DNA of 64,000 bases from Hygrocybe punicea (Eukaryota > Basidiomycota > Agaricomycetes > Agaricales > Hygrophoraceae). Below, in pieces: positions 34,432-46,799 of the stretch. The stretch lies in assembly GCA_963556145.1 (NCBI GenBank), contig OY744461.1, positions 434,001 to 498,000 of the forward strand, written 5' to 3'. Under the pieces are notes generated by a model. The model searched no databases, was not told where the DNA came from, and worked only from the letters and a program-made list of their open reading frames with translations. The translations under genes were made by a program, and so were the position numbers. Position 1 is the stretch's first letter. Each line of letters opens with the position of its first letter.

Positions 34432-36905
34432 TCACTTCCACCGCTTCTTAGAAACACCAGTAACATGGCATGGGGTAGAAAAAGCATGCTCATATGGAAG
34501 CTTGACATCCTGTTCTTCGACTTTCACCCAATAACCATCTGGACTTAGCTTCGATTTGTTGAAATGGGAAATGGGAATGCGGTGTTTGGCTAACCATATG
34601 AGCTCTTCCCAGTTAATGCCAATGGGGTTGGCAAGCATGCCACTTCCATCAATGATGGCAACTGTCTTGTCAGAGCTAAGTAGGATCTCATCTAATTCAT
34701 TAGTCAGTACCTCGTTCTCACTAAGAGTCAGGATGTAAATGATGATGCTTACTCGAGCATAGGTCACCGTCTGGGGTATACAGACAATCAAATTAGGCAT
34801 TATAAAAGAAACTACAGTTAACACAACTTGATGGAATTCCAATGTGGAATAAAACGAACCAGGCCCATCTACTTTCATGATGTCCTTTTCGTGCAGGCCA
34901 AGTTGTTTGTATATCCCAAGCACGAACTATAGCACAGAAAGTGAAGTCATGCCGTAATGATCATGGGCTATACTACTGAGCATTTCAGCATTTTTGCCTG
35001 TCATGAAGGACTTCCACCAAGTCTCACGCGCATGCACTAATGCAGCGTTAAATCCTACTAACGTTAATAAATTGAATTAAATAGTTCACATGCCACCTAG
35101 TCCATCATATCAGCAGTACCCTTTGAGAGGCTCATTAGATGTGCACATTGTACAGTGTAACAATAATCACAAGGCGCATCATCAGGACCGAAGAACAGGA
35201 GTTCCAGCATTCTGTACAAATCCACGACCTGCTCCTTTATGCCCGGACTCTGACTGGGAATGAGTGACCACCTATACGAACCGGTATTCAGAAACATGCG
35301 GTGGCTATTCAAATTATACAACTTACGTCGACATATTTCTCGAAGCGCGAATGTCCACTGGCCCCAATCCTATGGGATTTTGTAAGCATAAGCAAAGGAA
35401 CGGTGACCATAAATGTTTACTAAGGCAAAATAGTGCCCTTGGCTCCATCCTCAGGGGATATCCTTGTTTTTCAGGGATTGGGTGAATGCCAAGCCATAGT
35501 TCTCGTTGAATCTGAACATAAGTTTCCAAATCAGTAGCCTAAACAAGGTGCAAAATATATAACAATAGGATGTACAGCATCCTCTGATTGGTTAAGTAAT
35601 TCCTACAGAAATGTCAGATTTGGCACACAAAGAAATTTGTTTTGAGCACGTGCCTGAAGTGAACCTCCAATCGTACCACGAACGAGTGATGGAGATAGAA
35701 AGCCATTTACTTGTTGAATCAAGACTTGGAGCTCATGCTTATTCAGCACGGAATGCCGAATCTTGTCATATAGCTCCTCGTACGTCAGAACCTGGGTAGT
35801 CTGTAAACGCTGATATGAAAGAGTTGGCCTAAAGAACCCCATAAGCTTCTTAACATGAAAGACACTGCCGTTGAGGGGAAACACTCATGATGATTGACGT
35901 GACTCATCGGGGGTCAGGTAATGCATGGCAAAATTCACATACAACATGCGGATCTTAAAAAAGCGAGTGTGGAAGGCCATCAGAAGTTGTGTTGAGAATG
36001 ATGGAGCAAGAAGCAGATGTACCAGATCAGGATGTGCATGGGTAATACTCTCCCATGTAAATGTTTCCTCTCCAAAGCGGTGCTTGTTATTATTGATTAC
36101 CTCTGCATGGGCAGGATTAGTTTCATCCAGTAGATTCGTTAGCTGAAGATAAGCTGAGCCAAAACAGTTACAGAAGTGTTATACAAATATCCAGCCACAA
36201 TCTAGGCCACATTTAGTGATTGGAATGGCAAGACGTGGGCTGTGCATTATACGAACATGCCTAAGTGGCTTCTCGGACGGCGTGGCCAACAGCACTGGCA
36301 GCTGCCAAGAAGAACGGATTATCCAGAAGACAGCATAGGAGGGAAGCTCCATTCATAATGTACTCGATTGGAGGCACATCTGAATTTGGCAATGGGTTCA
36401 AGTAGAGAGAAATTATAGTGACTCCATTTGAGAATTGTTCTGTGATAAACTACCAGATGAGCGGGAAAAATGGTAGCCAAGGGGTGAGGCTCAGATGAAC
36501 CGATGTATTTTTGAGCAGAATAAAGCAAATAGTAATGGTACAAGTTGGACAGGGCACTGCAGTCCCATTGGCAACATAAGAACCAACAGCAATATTCAAA
36601 AAGGGCACAGCACTGACCTGAAAAACTTGGAGGTACCACCCATCTTATGACCAATAACAAGCCTCTTCTTTCTTGAACCTTCTACTTCGAACACGTCAAT
36701 CACAGGCCCGTACCAACTCTCGACATTCCACATAACCTCCTGATAGAGTTGTCCAAGATGGATTGAATATCCGTTTTACCATTGACAATCGCAGGCAGGT
36801 CCATAGGGAAATTGCACTGAGTGACAAAGTAACAGCGGAGTTGCTGCACAGCCAAAGCAGGTATTGAACCTGAGGAATGTAGGTCTCGAGATGCTACGCA
36901 CATTC
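34432..36905 (-). pseudogene. GDH2: Truncated NAD-dependent glutamate dehydrogenase (GDH2-type)
   Basis: Blocks on the minus strand follow the order of fungal NAD-specific glutamate dehydrogenase. They are QQLRCYFVTQCNF and VNGKTDI (about 36840-36770), SALSNLYHYYLLYSAQKYI (about 36560), TLSYQRLQTTQVL-TYEELYDKIR (about 35830), SQSPGIKEQVVDLY with LLFFGPD (35250-35170), GTADMMD (35115-35097), WWKSFMTGK and HDHYGMTSLSV (35020-34935), LGIYKQLGLHEKD, then KTVAIIDGSGMLANPIGIN and KVEEQDVKLP (34680-34460). The enzyme deaminates glutamate to 2-oxoglutarate. Nonsense codons stand at the expected Trp after MMD (about 35096) and before FVLGIY (about 34928). Introns persist and both ends of the roughly 1000-residue protein are missing. 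It is a dead, DNA-level duplicate. Confidence 0.85.
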
Positions 36906-36929
36906 AGATGATGATAATCCCTGAGTAGG

Positions 36930-37270
36930 ACACACCTCGCTTTGCAAGAATAAGATGACATGCCAACAATCCTACCTCCATAACCCTGGGTCAGCATCTG
37001 CTCAGCAGCATACGTGAAACACAGAAAGGTGCCACAGGTGTTGGCTGCAAAATGAGCATCCCAGGCATTGACTGATGCTGCGGGTAATAAACATTAGCAC
37101 CATTTTTTTAAAATTGCTATGGGAATGAGTACTTTGAAACTGGAAGCAGAGATATACCAGTGTTTGCGATGAGCTACCAGATATCCCGATTGCGCTCTTG
37201 CCACCACCACCACCAAAACTTGAATGTGCCACCATGGCTAACGAATGCTTCTTCAACTTTTTTTCACTGG
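36930..37270 (-). pseudogene. Short-chain dehydrogenase/reductase fragment
   Basis: The minus strand reads EKKVEEAFVSHGGTF, then LIANTGISLLPVSKY (NAGI-type motif near 37170-37140), an intron-like gap, then SVNAWDAHFAANTCGTFLC and AAEQMLTQGYGG-RIVGMSSYS (37075-36955). This order (NAG, then N of the active-site region, then GGRI-x-SS) is characteristic of the Rossmann-fold SDR core. The catalytic YxxxK and the N-terminal TGxxxGIG are absent. It directly abuts the GDH2 fragment, so the two pieces form a chimera of host-gene debris. Confidence 0.55.
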
Positions 37271-37349
37271 CAGACAAGAGAAATGAGAACAGTAAGCATG
37301 GGTAAGACAGTCATGACTCACATTAATCAAAAATTTGCTCTGCAGTAAA

Positions 37350-40300
37350 GAGGTTGGCTCGATGTCAAGATGTTCCTGCACTGGTGCGGGGTTTAGGCGC
37401 ACTCAGAGCATGCGAAGAGTGCATGGACTTGTGTCGTGGTGTGACCTTTAGAATCCATGGGCTGCCTATATAAGGGCAGCTCCTGATCCAGTTTCCTTTC
37501 CGATCCCCAGATCAGGCACCATCACGACGTGCCTCACTCGTCGTCAGATCTCTATCTCTCAGCCCACCCACCTCTCCCTCTTGTTTTGTTGTTCTTTTCT
37601 TGTCCTTTCGTGATTTGTCTCTTGTTCGTCCTGTTTGGGCAGACCATCTCTGCCTGTACAGTACACCCAGATCGCTAGTTGTGTTTATGTAGACCTCTCC
37701 TTTTCTTATCTCACACTAGACACGACTCCCGATTTCCCCCAAAAAACCTATGACAAGAGTCTAGATCACATTGCTATATACATCATGCTCTGTCCTCTAG
37801 TCTAGCCAAGAAAACACAAGTTGGGGTAAATGAGGATGCCTAATTCCAAAATTTCCGCAATATGGCCAATGAATTTCACGTGCCCAAATATGTATGTTTT
37901 GCTTTTTGCCCTTGCATGCAAGCAAAGGCCTCTCATCTGATGGCCTGAGAGTGTACCCACCCTTAAGGTGGGCTACCAGCCTTTGCGATCAACTTGCCTG
38001 GGCAATAAGTATGAACCTGTGTTATTTCAACTGCATCAAAGGCACAGGAGCCAGGTTTGGCTTTTTCTACTAAATACTTAGCTTGAAAAAGGGGAAGAGG
38101 CTTTGTCTGCTCTCACTCTCCTGCACCAGAGGTTCCACACTCCACCTGGCATGGCATTGGGCTGGAATCTCGACTCTTCTGGTCACTCCTGCAGAGGCAC
38201 TGCGGCAGCACAACTTGGACCTAGGGGGACACACATAATCTCTCCAGAGTCCTCTTACTCACACTGCAAACATCCACAGCCAAACAACAAAAACACATGC
38301 ATACTGCCACCATCACAGTGCCACTCTGGATGATGGGAGCATCTGGACTATGACGATCTGGATCCTGATGTGTGGCCGAGCCGGTACTCTGCATTGCTGT
38401 TCAATTGCATGAGCATATTGGATGGAGAACAGAGCATGGAGGCGCGAGTGTGATTTGTGAGCCATATCGAGGCAATGTTCAATAGGAGTGGGTGGGATAC
38501 TAAGCCTGCTATGCCACCCATCACGGCAACTGCTAACACCACGATGACTGTTACTCTCGCTACTGTGGTACCCACTCCACTCAAAGCAGCCAATTCATGA
38601 GCCCAAATTCTCGGAAGGGACGATGAACTCATACCCAACGTGCCAGCATGACACCACCCGAGATGGCACTGACTTCTGCACCTTCTAAATGCTCGCTGCT
38701 GGGTTCCAATCCATCGAGTGGAGCCAGGAGCGCAGTGGGCTCCCTGCAAGTAGCGGTGCAAGCCAAGAAGGTGGAAGGCAATGGCGTTGTAGGCCATGAT
38801 GCTGGGCGTGATGCAGAGGCCGATGCTGAAGCTGAAGTTGACACAGAAGCTGAGCCAGAGCCCAACATGGATGCCAAAGCTGATGCTGATGCTGGTGCCG
38901 AGTTGCTGGAGGCCATCGATGCTGCGGAAGCCAATACATCAATAGCACCTGGGTGGAAAGAGGAACCAAGTTTATAGCTCTGAGTTTTGTTTGTTTTCAG
39001 CTGGATTTGCACTTTAGTTTCAAGTTCAATTCATAATAAGACTCACAACTGTGTACGGACCACATGTGCAGTGAAGTCCACCTTGTTTAAAACCTTCTCA
39101 GATCTTGGTTTCGTCACTTGCCTCCCACAAGGAAGGCTGGTCAACAGTCTACCATTCCACATGGTAGATACACATCAATGATCACCCCAGACCACTAACA
39201 TGCCATTGCTGCCTTGTAGTGCATGGGACATAGGAATCAAACTTTCATCTGGCAATAAGTATACTGTTGGTTTTGTCGCTGTGATCACAACTTGAGCACT
39301 TGATCTCTTGAGCTAATCAACTTCCCTCTGAGAATAGATGGTTCGGAAACAATTTTGTCACCTGGCATTTGGCACTTAGAGCTGGTTTTTCTGGCCCATG
39401 AGATTGCATAAATGCTGCTAAAGATGTCTTTCAGATGAATGCTCTACAACATAACTCAGGACATGTCTTATCCACCACTCCAGTCTGGGACCATAGTATA
39501 TTATCCACTCTGGCCACAGGATCCCCCACCTTCGGTTTCCTGGCCCTTATCTTATTATGGAGCCTGATTTCAGTCGGAATCCCCCTCCCGTTATTATGGG
39601 GGAGGTGTCGTTCCGGGTGAGGAGGGAATACTCGATAAACTGGTTGTCTGACTAGAGATGTAGAGATATGGTGTCATGGCTACCTCAGCCTTCTTCTTTT
39701 CTGGCACACCCGCACGGTCACAAATTTCTGATCTGATGCATGTACTCAAGTATGTTTTTTTTTCACACTTCATCAGTCATGTTATTGATGAGGAACCCCT
39801 AGGTTTCTTCATGTCCATTCGCATATGTGGGATTGTATGTTGAAACCAGGCTTTGCAAATCATTTCACCTTGTCTTTCCAACAATATGCCAAATGGTATG
39901 GACAACATTGCAGCAGTATCATTGCTTGATACATGTAACCTCTTCAAACAGAACCATGAAATTGACGGTCACTAATGAACCTCAAAATACCACAGCAAAC
40001 TCAATTTCTGGTTGGCATTGACTTGGGCCACATCAATAGACTTGTTGGTCATTTGCTTTTGATTTTGGGATGCACGCTGTATTCATTCTTTTTTTGTAAA
40101 AAAGGTGTATGACTGAACCCTTGCTAAGGCTTTGCTTAATCTAGGTCTTGTTGCTTGTGGTGTAGCCTCTTCGAAAGGTAGACTCATCTACACTCACCTT
40201 CTGGTGTGATCCAGGGGATTCAAGGAGGGAACAAGGAAATCTCTATTGTTAGAAAATCAAATGTGCATGTTCTACCAGGATACAAAACTCATGAGGTACT

Positions 40301-40557
40301 TGAAATGATATGCAATGAAAAATGTATTCCATGAGACCAAAAAGGAAACTAATTAAGGGGCTTTTCCGAGTCAGTCAGGCTCATATCCCTATCATTCCAG
40401 TTGTGAATAAGCACTTAGTTACATTTGAATATATAGATTTACCTCAACAAGTTGGTGAGAGTTGGTGTTGGTGTAGGCTTCTTTGCTGATGTCGACCCTG
40501 GACTAATTTGACTTGTTAACAATAAAATTCAGGTATGGATGTTATATGTCATTCTCA
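37350..40557. other. Gene-poor stretch, with a promoter-like or LTR-like segment
   Basis: 37440-37740 contains CTGCCTATATAAGGGCAGCTCC (TATA box) followed by a long CT-rich leader. This could be a real promoter orphaned from its gene or a solo LTR; I found no matching TG...CA ends with a duplicated flank. 38640-38980 is an Ala/Glu/Asp-rich degenerate GCT-GAT repeat, open in several frames. From 39000 to 40557 I see only short, unsupported ORFs. Confidence 0.35.
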
Positions 40558-40740
40558 CTAGTATAACACAGTAAATATATCCTGAAAACCCTCCCACACA
40601 TGCTCGAGCTGGTGGGTGGTGACGCTTGCATCGCTGTCGATGTTGGCCTCGAGAGCCTGAAGATGAGATTCGATGAAAGCAATCTTCTGGAGAAGGGATT
40701 TCAGCCAATTGTTGAGCACTATAAGCTGTTGGGCATTCAT
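40558..40740 (-). other. Short coiled-coil ORF fragment
   Basis: A 60-codon ORF beginning with ATG reads MNAQQLIVLNNWLKSLLQKI-AFIESHLQALEANIDSD. Heptad-like hydrophobics suggest a coiled coil. It ends just outside the left end of the Tc1/mariner element, and another coiled-coil segment lies just outside the right end (44860-45192). Whether they were once one gene is not clear. Confidence 0.3.
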
Positions 40741-41083
40741 TTTGGTGAGTCAGCTTGAGAGTTCAATCACACATATATAGTGCTCACCATATATTATTGC
40801 CGTTTTCAGAAAAGGTGGCATCGCGGTGCAGATTTCACCATTTTTGGAAAACCCCCCAAAACTCATGCAAGCTCTAACACCCTCAATACTCATCTGATCA
40901 ACAAGATTAGTAGAGTAAGTTCAAGTGCAACACTGTGGCTAGGCAGCCCCTACTTTAATTTTTTAGTTTGACCCATTTTTCATTCTGCATGCCAGAGACA
41001 CCTCAAATCTGTGCACAATGAATAACAGCCTAAGTACCAAATGAAAATAAAAGTTCTTATACTAGAAACTGTTCATTTAGACC

Positions 41084-42407
41084 ATGCCAAGGCAGCCCCA
41101 CACAATGATTTGGGGAAATTGTGCCCCATTGGAGTTGATGCATGTTGATGGTCCATGGTTGGGTACAGCCACATCAAGATTGTCTTCTCCTTCTACCACT
41201 CTATTGTTGTACTATATCATGCCATCTGGGCATGCTTTTTCTGATGATCTTCATCTGGCCATCGTCAACATAGCCCGGATTCTTGATGTGTCCTCAATTG
41301 TCCACCTCACTAGCTGCAATCAATGCTCTGTGCAGCGCATTCTTGCCCACTTCCAAACTACACAATCCACATCTCATCTTCAACTACATTGGGAATTGAG
41401 AGGAGCTAAGCATAAATTGACCATGGTTTAGGCAAATGTAAGTACTATGGTTTGTAGCTCATTTTGCACTAATTCAATCTTGCAGTTTATTCGAGGGATT
41501 GTAGAGCACCGCCCTGATATATATCTTGATGAGATGCAGCAACTGGTGGAGCAGCGGTGGGGCACTGAAGTTAGCAAGACATCCATCTGGCGGGTGTTGA
41601 GTAGGGGAGGCTTCATGATGAAGAAGGTGAGGGCAGCGCACTAGTTACGCAGCATTACTCACCTTCTCTAGCTGACCCGACAAGCACTCAAACACAGCGC
41701 CAAGAAGCGCGCTGCCTTCCGTTTCTCCTATGCAACCCAATACACTCCTGTGCAGACAGTTTTTGTTGATGAAAGTTCATTCGATCACTGGACATCTGTT
41801 TGTGGACGTGCATGGGCAATATCTGGCAAGCGAGCGGTTCGTAAATGTTTTTTTGTCTGTGGAAGGCGGTATGCAATCCTCTTAGTGAGTTCTTAGCCTG
41901 AGATCTATGCTAACTCAACCACTCTAGGTATTCTCTGCTGCCTGCATTGTCACTTGACGGCATCCTCCATGCCAAGATTGTCGAGGGTTCATTTACTACC
42001 AGACTCTTCAAGGAGTTTCTCAAAGGTCTACTAGACCAGATGCAGCCTTTCCCAGCTCCAAATTCTGTCATTGTTTTGGACAATGGGCAAATTCATAGGC
42101 ACCCGGATATCAAGGAAATGATTGAGGCCCGGTATGTATCCTATTCAAACTATCATTGTATTCTAATGTTACGCCAAGCAGGGGTATGCGCGTCCTTTTT
42201 CTGCCACCCTATTCCCCCGACTACAATCCTATTGAATTGGCTTTTTCGTGCATCAAGGCCTTCGTGCGTCGTGATGGGACTCTTGGTAGGACTGACTTGG
42301 ATCAGGTTGAAGATGATACATATGTTTACCTCCATTTATACAATGCCGCGTATCAGATTACACCTCAACATGCTCTATCTTGCTTCCACCATTGCCATTA
42401 TGTGTAG
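41084..42407 (+). pseudogene. Tc1/mariner-family DD34E transposase with one nonsense codon
   Basis: Five exons join in phase (41084-41437, 41486-41626, 41672-about 41867, about 41927-42132, 42182-42407). The N-terminal half has a helix-turn-helix (DDLHLAIVNIARILDVSSIV...VQRILAHF) and a second HTH-like part (IYLDEMQQLVEQRWG..VSKTSIWRVL). The DDE catalytic residues are visible as FVDESSFD, VIVLDNGQIHRHPDI and [10 protein letters not shown]. The last Asp and the Glu are separated by 34 residues, the Tc1-type spacing. It would cut and paste its element at TA sites. A TAG at 41429-41431 replaces the Gln expected between KHKLTMV and ANFIRG. The reading frame is otherwise clean, so inactivation looks recent. 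Confidence 0.85.
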
Positions 42408-42512
42408 TACTGTAAAATGATTGAGTCCATTTTATTCACAGTAACAAGAGAGCCGTCAACATTACTATATTACTAGCCAAAAAGATAGATTTATGAATGA
42501 ATAAATCACTGA

Positions 42513-44108
42513 TTAGTATATACGAGGCCTCTTCCCACCTTGCAACCTCTCATAGTCCTCCTTCGCAAACCTCTTCAGCTGTTTGGCCATCCCAATGTTC
42601 ATCCCAAATATCTGTGTGAGCGCCCCCTCTTCGAAGTCATGTAGATCACTCAACTCTACTACCCCTTCTCCACGAAAATAGTTGTGAACTGGTTGTAGTC
42701 CAGTTGCTTGCACCCTTGGATGGGATCAGAATCGAGGCTTGCGAGCCATATGCCAATGTCAGGGTCCTCAAGGGGAGCTGAAGAAATGGCAGGTCGTTTT
42801 TTATGAGGTGTTGAGGGAGAGCTTGAAACCGGGTGATCGTACTCCCAATCCCCTTTTTTGTGAGGGCTGCGGCTATTTGCCATGCCAACAAGGGCCATCA
42901 TAGGCAATGCCCATGGAGGGATTGTATCGGCACCTGAGGTGTTTTGTGGGGCAAGTTTAGCAGTCTTATGATGGCGGGGGGCAGCATCAGTGAGTTTTAG
43001 TTCTTGAGGAGGTGTGTAAAGAGTGGTCTGGTGGCGAGCCTGATTATTAAACCATCAGTGTGTGAGATGCGTGATGAGATAAACAGCCTTACCAAGAGTA
43101 GTGACCAAGTGATAAGGTCATGGTGTGTCAAGTTATAATGCTCACCTCCAGACATCACATAACAGGGCCGACTACACTTCTCGCAGTCCCATTTATCCTT
43201 GTGCTTCTTCAGCAACTGGTGCTCTTGTTGTTCCGTGCTGGTGAGTGGAAGTGCTGCCTCAGGCTCCCCCTTTTTACCCTAATTTGTCTTAGCAGTTAAA
43301 TCAACAAGATATCGCAAAATCTCACCTTCTTCGAGACAGTATCCTTAGTATCCTCTGCAGATTTATCGATGATGGTGATGGAGAATGATTTGACGAGACC
43401 CAGACCTTTGTTCTTGGCCTTGCAGGTGTGAATGTATTCCCTAACATCGGCTACAAGCCTTGCCCAATCATCTTCATCCTCAAGCAGCTTTGGGACAGGT
43501 TTTGGATTCTTAGGGTGATATGAGGCGATGTAGGCAATCTTTGACATTTGACATTTTGACAGCTGCCACCTCAAGGAATGAATCAAAAGACGTGTTCGAC
43601 CAGATCCCAGAGAGGTCACGACTTGCAGATTTGTAGGGAACAGTGAAAGGTATGTCGAAAATCTCAGTATTTTGGGTGATAGTATCAGCGGCTAAGGAAA
43701 CTACGCATCGAGTTTCAGATAAGATATGTCTGAGAACTGGATGAGCTTACCGTCGGGTGAGCATTCCCTTGAACTGGGGGACTCATCAATCTCTGGCTGT
43801 CCCTCATCGCTGTCTTCATAGTCTAGGTCTTCTTCATCTGACAGGCTCATATTCTCACTTACCCCTCCATGGGAACGATTGGCCGAGGAGTTTCCTATCA
43901 GAATAAGAGCCTCAGCACCTGCCATATCCTTGTCAGCCGGGGATTCAGCCTGCATAGCTTTTACACGAGGGCGTGGTTTGGGTCGGGGTTTAGGGGCCTT
44001 TGAGGGAGGGATATTCTCAGCATTTTTCTTGGATTTCCTAGTGCCAGTGGTGCCAGACTTTTTGCGAGCTGAGGACCGTTGCTTGTTGGCCATGTAAACC
44101 CTAGTCAT
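42513..44108 (-). CDS. Second gene of the Tc1/mariner element: Cys/His and SAM-like protein
   Basis: Several exons on the minus strand, converging on the transposase. They encode a basic Lys/Arg/Pro N-terminus (MTRVYMANKQRSSARKKSG, then KPRPKPRPRVK) and an acidic Ser-rich segment (NMSLSDEEDLDYEDSDEG). A middle domain follows (EDDWARLVADVREYIHTCK, SFSITIIDKS), then a Cys2/His2-like segment (WDCEKCSRPCYV..GEHYNLTHHDL) and a C-terminal helical domain (WLASLDSDPIQG, VVELSDLHDFEEGALTQIFG, GMAKQLKRFAKEDYERL) resembling SAM domains. This suggests a DNA- or chromatin-binding accessory protein. I know this protein type as a multi-copy Agaricomycete family without a named function. The first ATG is at 44108. 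Exon joins are approximate and some stops between segments need introns. Confidence 0.5.
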
Positions 44109-44469
44109 GTTGTGGAGCTAGGAGATGGGGGTAGAAGTGGAGAAAAGTGGTATGTTGATTGCATAAATATGTCAACCAACTTCGACTGGGCATGATTTCT
44201 CCATATTTTTCCCTGGGGCTGCCTCAGGACAGTCTAAATGAACAGTTTGTAGTCTAAGAATCTTTTTTTTACCGGTTAATTAGGATGTTATTCATCACAC
44301 TCGATTTCGGGGTGTCTTCAGCAAGGAGGACAAAAAACATGGTAAAATCAAAAATATAAAGTAGGGGCTAGAGCTCACGCGGGTTTGGTGCTGATTTCCA
44401 AAAAACAAAATGAAGTCACACACCCCGACAGCTTTTCTGAAAACGGCAATAAAATCATAGGTGACGTAA

Positions 44470-45240
44470 AATCAAAATGATGTTGTTTCTCAGGCTAAGT
44501 GCATAATGGAGAAGAGCTGTGGCACAGCAGCATTCATCTCTGAGTTGTTGGATTCTATCATAGCCAGTCACAGGTTGAAAAATTCAAACTCAGTTTCAAT
44601 CCAAGTTCAACCATGATGTCCAACACTGTTTTGTGTGGCATTTCCCCTCACCTTTTCCATGCCTCAAAGGTGCGACATAGGAACCCATTGTCATCTCCTA
44701 CTTTGTACGTGGCTCATTTGTTGTTTATGGTATGATTAATATAGGATGTCCAGCTTACTGGATTGTGTGCCTGATCATGGTATTCATCCACTTGAAGAAG
44801 AGCTACCAGGTTCTCAAAGCTGTATGTTCCCTAATTTATGAAACTGTATTTCACTCATTCCTACTGTCACAGCCACAAGTGAAGAAGAACCTATCTGCCC
44901 TCTACAGGCTGAAGTTTTACAGCTGAGGGCGGAGCTGCACCTTATCCGAGCCCAATTCCATGTGGAGACCACACATTTGAAGGCTGCAACTGAGCGGTTG
45001 CTGGACGACCAGTTGAGGCTGCAGACAAACTACAGCAAGCTTATGACTGCAGTTGCAAAGGTGGAGACTGAGATGGGCACATATCTCATTCACCGCATAG
45101 CCAAATGTGTCAGTGTTCTCTTTCTTCTTTCCTCCCTATGCACTGATTATATCACACAGATGATACCAGAACTATCCAATCCCGTCTCCTAAGATCAATT
45201 GTAGCTAATGATTGTAAATACGTGGATATTGCTGCCAAGG
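44470..45240 (+). pseudogene. Fragment with coiled-coil coding segment
   Basis: The plus strand at 44875-45110 reads PQVK-free frame EEEPICPLQAEVLQLRAEL, then HLIRAQFHVETTHLKAATE and RLLDDQLRLQTNYSKLM. This is a strong amphipathic coiled coil, bordered by possible splice sites. A short Ser/Leu frame lies at 44520-44580. No family is recognised and flanking stops suggest a broken gene. Confidence 0.35.
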
Positions 45241-46750
45241 CTCCAAGCATGTATTTTTATTTTATTGTATCGTTAGCTTCTGCATTTCTGTTAAACACTC
45301 TTAGTCACCTGATTACCATTGTTCTCCAATCTCCGACCACCACCTCGACATAACACCAAGTTTTGTCATAAGTTAACTTCTATCTAACCAAACTTCAACA
45401 TCAGCACTCTACCTATTGGTTCTCATCATTCGTCTCCTCCAGCTTCCTTTATTCTCTACCTGGTTCACTGGGCCACCATTGAAGTCCCAAACAAAATGGA
45501 AATGGGGTTCACATCCTAGCACAATGACAACATGAACGGCTGCAATCACAAGCCATGGCCGACATGGTATCCTGCATGAGTTCCCACAATATGCTTGTAT
45601 GCGAAAGAAATGACATCCAGAATGATAGCAAGGAAGTGGGAAAGGAGAGGCTGGGGAGATGGAGAGCATCAACAGCAACACTGAGGCTGAGATTGAGCAC
45701 ACCAAGAATGAGAACTGGGCATACTGACAAGCAACCAGGGCAATGGAGGGAGTGTTCAACTGTGAAGAGAGGGTGCTTGAGCACATCAAGGGAGAGCATG
45801 ACCCTGACCACAATCCCAACAATGAGTGTGGGTGACCAAGACCGACTGATGGCAGGGGAGTGTCGATGGTGAACAAGGGTGGTTAACGACAGATGATAAC
45901 ACTGGGCCAAAATGAGTGGTGAAGTAGCTTTCTGCTAATTCGCTCAATCAATGCTTACATTATTGAAAAGGACACAACAACGACTCATGACAAGTTCTTC
46001 AGGCGGGTTAAATAGGAACGAGAACATTGTGAGTCCCCAGTCCACCCTTTGCCCTTTGCCCTTTGCCCTGATCCCACCCCGACATTTGTAACCACAAGAA
46101 CACCCCTCCTGCCCAGTCTTCAATCACTCCAGCAGCTATGGAAACCCAGCACCCCATTGCCATTGGAAGAAAACTTGTTAACAGCCCACAACAACGGAGA
46201 TGTAAGTTCACGGGGCCATTTGGTCCTCATGATGCGATGGATTGATGCTCAAGGCGAATAGCCTGTGAGTCCTACTCCCTTACATTTCTGACCTACCCTC
46301 ATGACTTCTGGATAAATGTTTTTTCGATGACGCCTGGTTGTTATACACCATCCCCAATGAAAATGACACCCCGGGTATTGATAAGGAAGAGGGAGGATGT
46401 GCAGCAGGGGTGGTGTGCTGCTATTTGGTGAGTCCCATTCTACACTACTCACAATCACTGGCAATTCGATGAACACCCTGCTTGCCTGGACTACTTTCCT
46501 ACTTTGGGCTTTCACTACGATGCATTTGGTATGATCATTCACCAGGCTGATTTCCCTCTTGAACACATCCATGCCACACATGACACCACCTCTTCCTCAT
46601 AGCACACCTATCTGAGTCACTGTGACACCCATCACTTCTCCACCAACCCATCCCCACCACGACTTCAGTTACCCCAATATCCCAGCCACAGTCCAAACTT
46701 CCTCATTCCACATGCTCTTCTTCCCTCCTTCAGCAGTGATCTGTCAATAC
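45241..46750. other. Gene-poor, decayed sequence
   Basis: 45650-45840 is open on the plus strand apart from one TGA (EMESINSNTEAEIEHTKNE, then CEERVLEHIKGEHDPD), but nothing identifies it. The overlapping minus-strand ORFs are antisense shadows. 46045-46070 is a CCCTTTG triplicate. I see no RNA gene. Confidence 0.35.
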
Positions 46751-46799
46751 CACTATGTGAAAGAAAGGAACTGCATGTATGACTCCCTAGTGTCAAGGT

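Larger units (their letters stand above)
40780..44466. mobile_element. Tc1/mariner element with long inverted termini and two genes
   Basis: The outer parts are imperfect inverted repeats of about 330 bp (left 40780-41105, right 44215-44466). Matching landmarks in order are TCACC next to the flanking TA, ATTGCCGTTTTCAGAAAAG, CCCCTACTTTA, AACTGTTCATTTAGAC and GGCAGCCCC. TA lies at both outer edges (40778-40779, 44467-44468). Inside are a DD34E transposase (+, 41084-42407) and a convergent second gene (-, 42513-44108). Tc1/mariner elements normally carry one gene and short termini, so this 3.69-kb form is unusual. The boundary calls rest on alignment by eye. Confidence 0.7.

Noticed and set aside
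37440..37740. Solo LTR of a retrotransposon
   Set aside because: TATA box and CT-rich leader are present, but I found no TG...CA ends with a duplicated flank and no gag or pol nearby.
45409..45910. Minus-strand ORFs of 133-155 codons
   Set aside because: Antisense to a more protein-like but broken plus-strand frame; no motif and low-complexity Ser/Cys/Leu composition.
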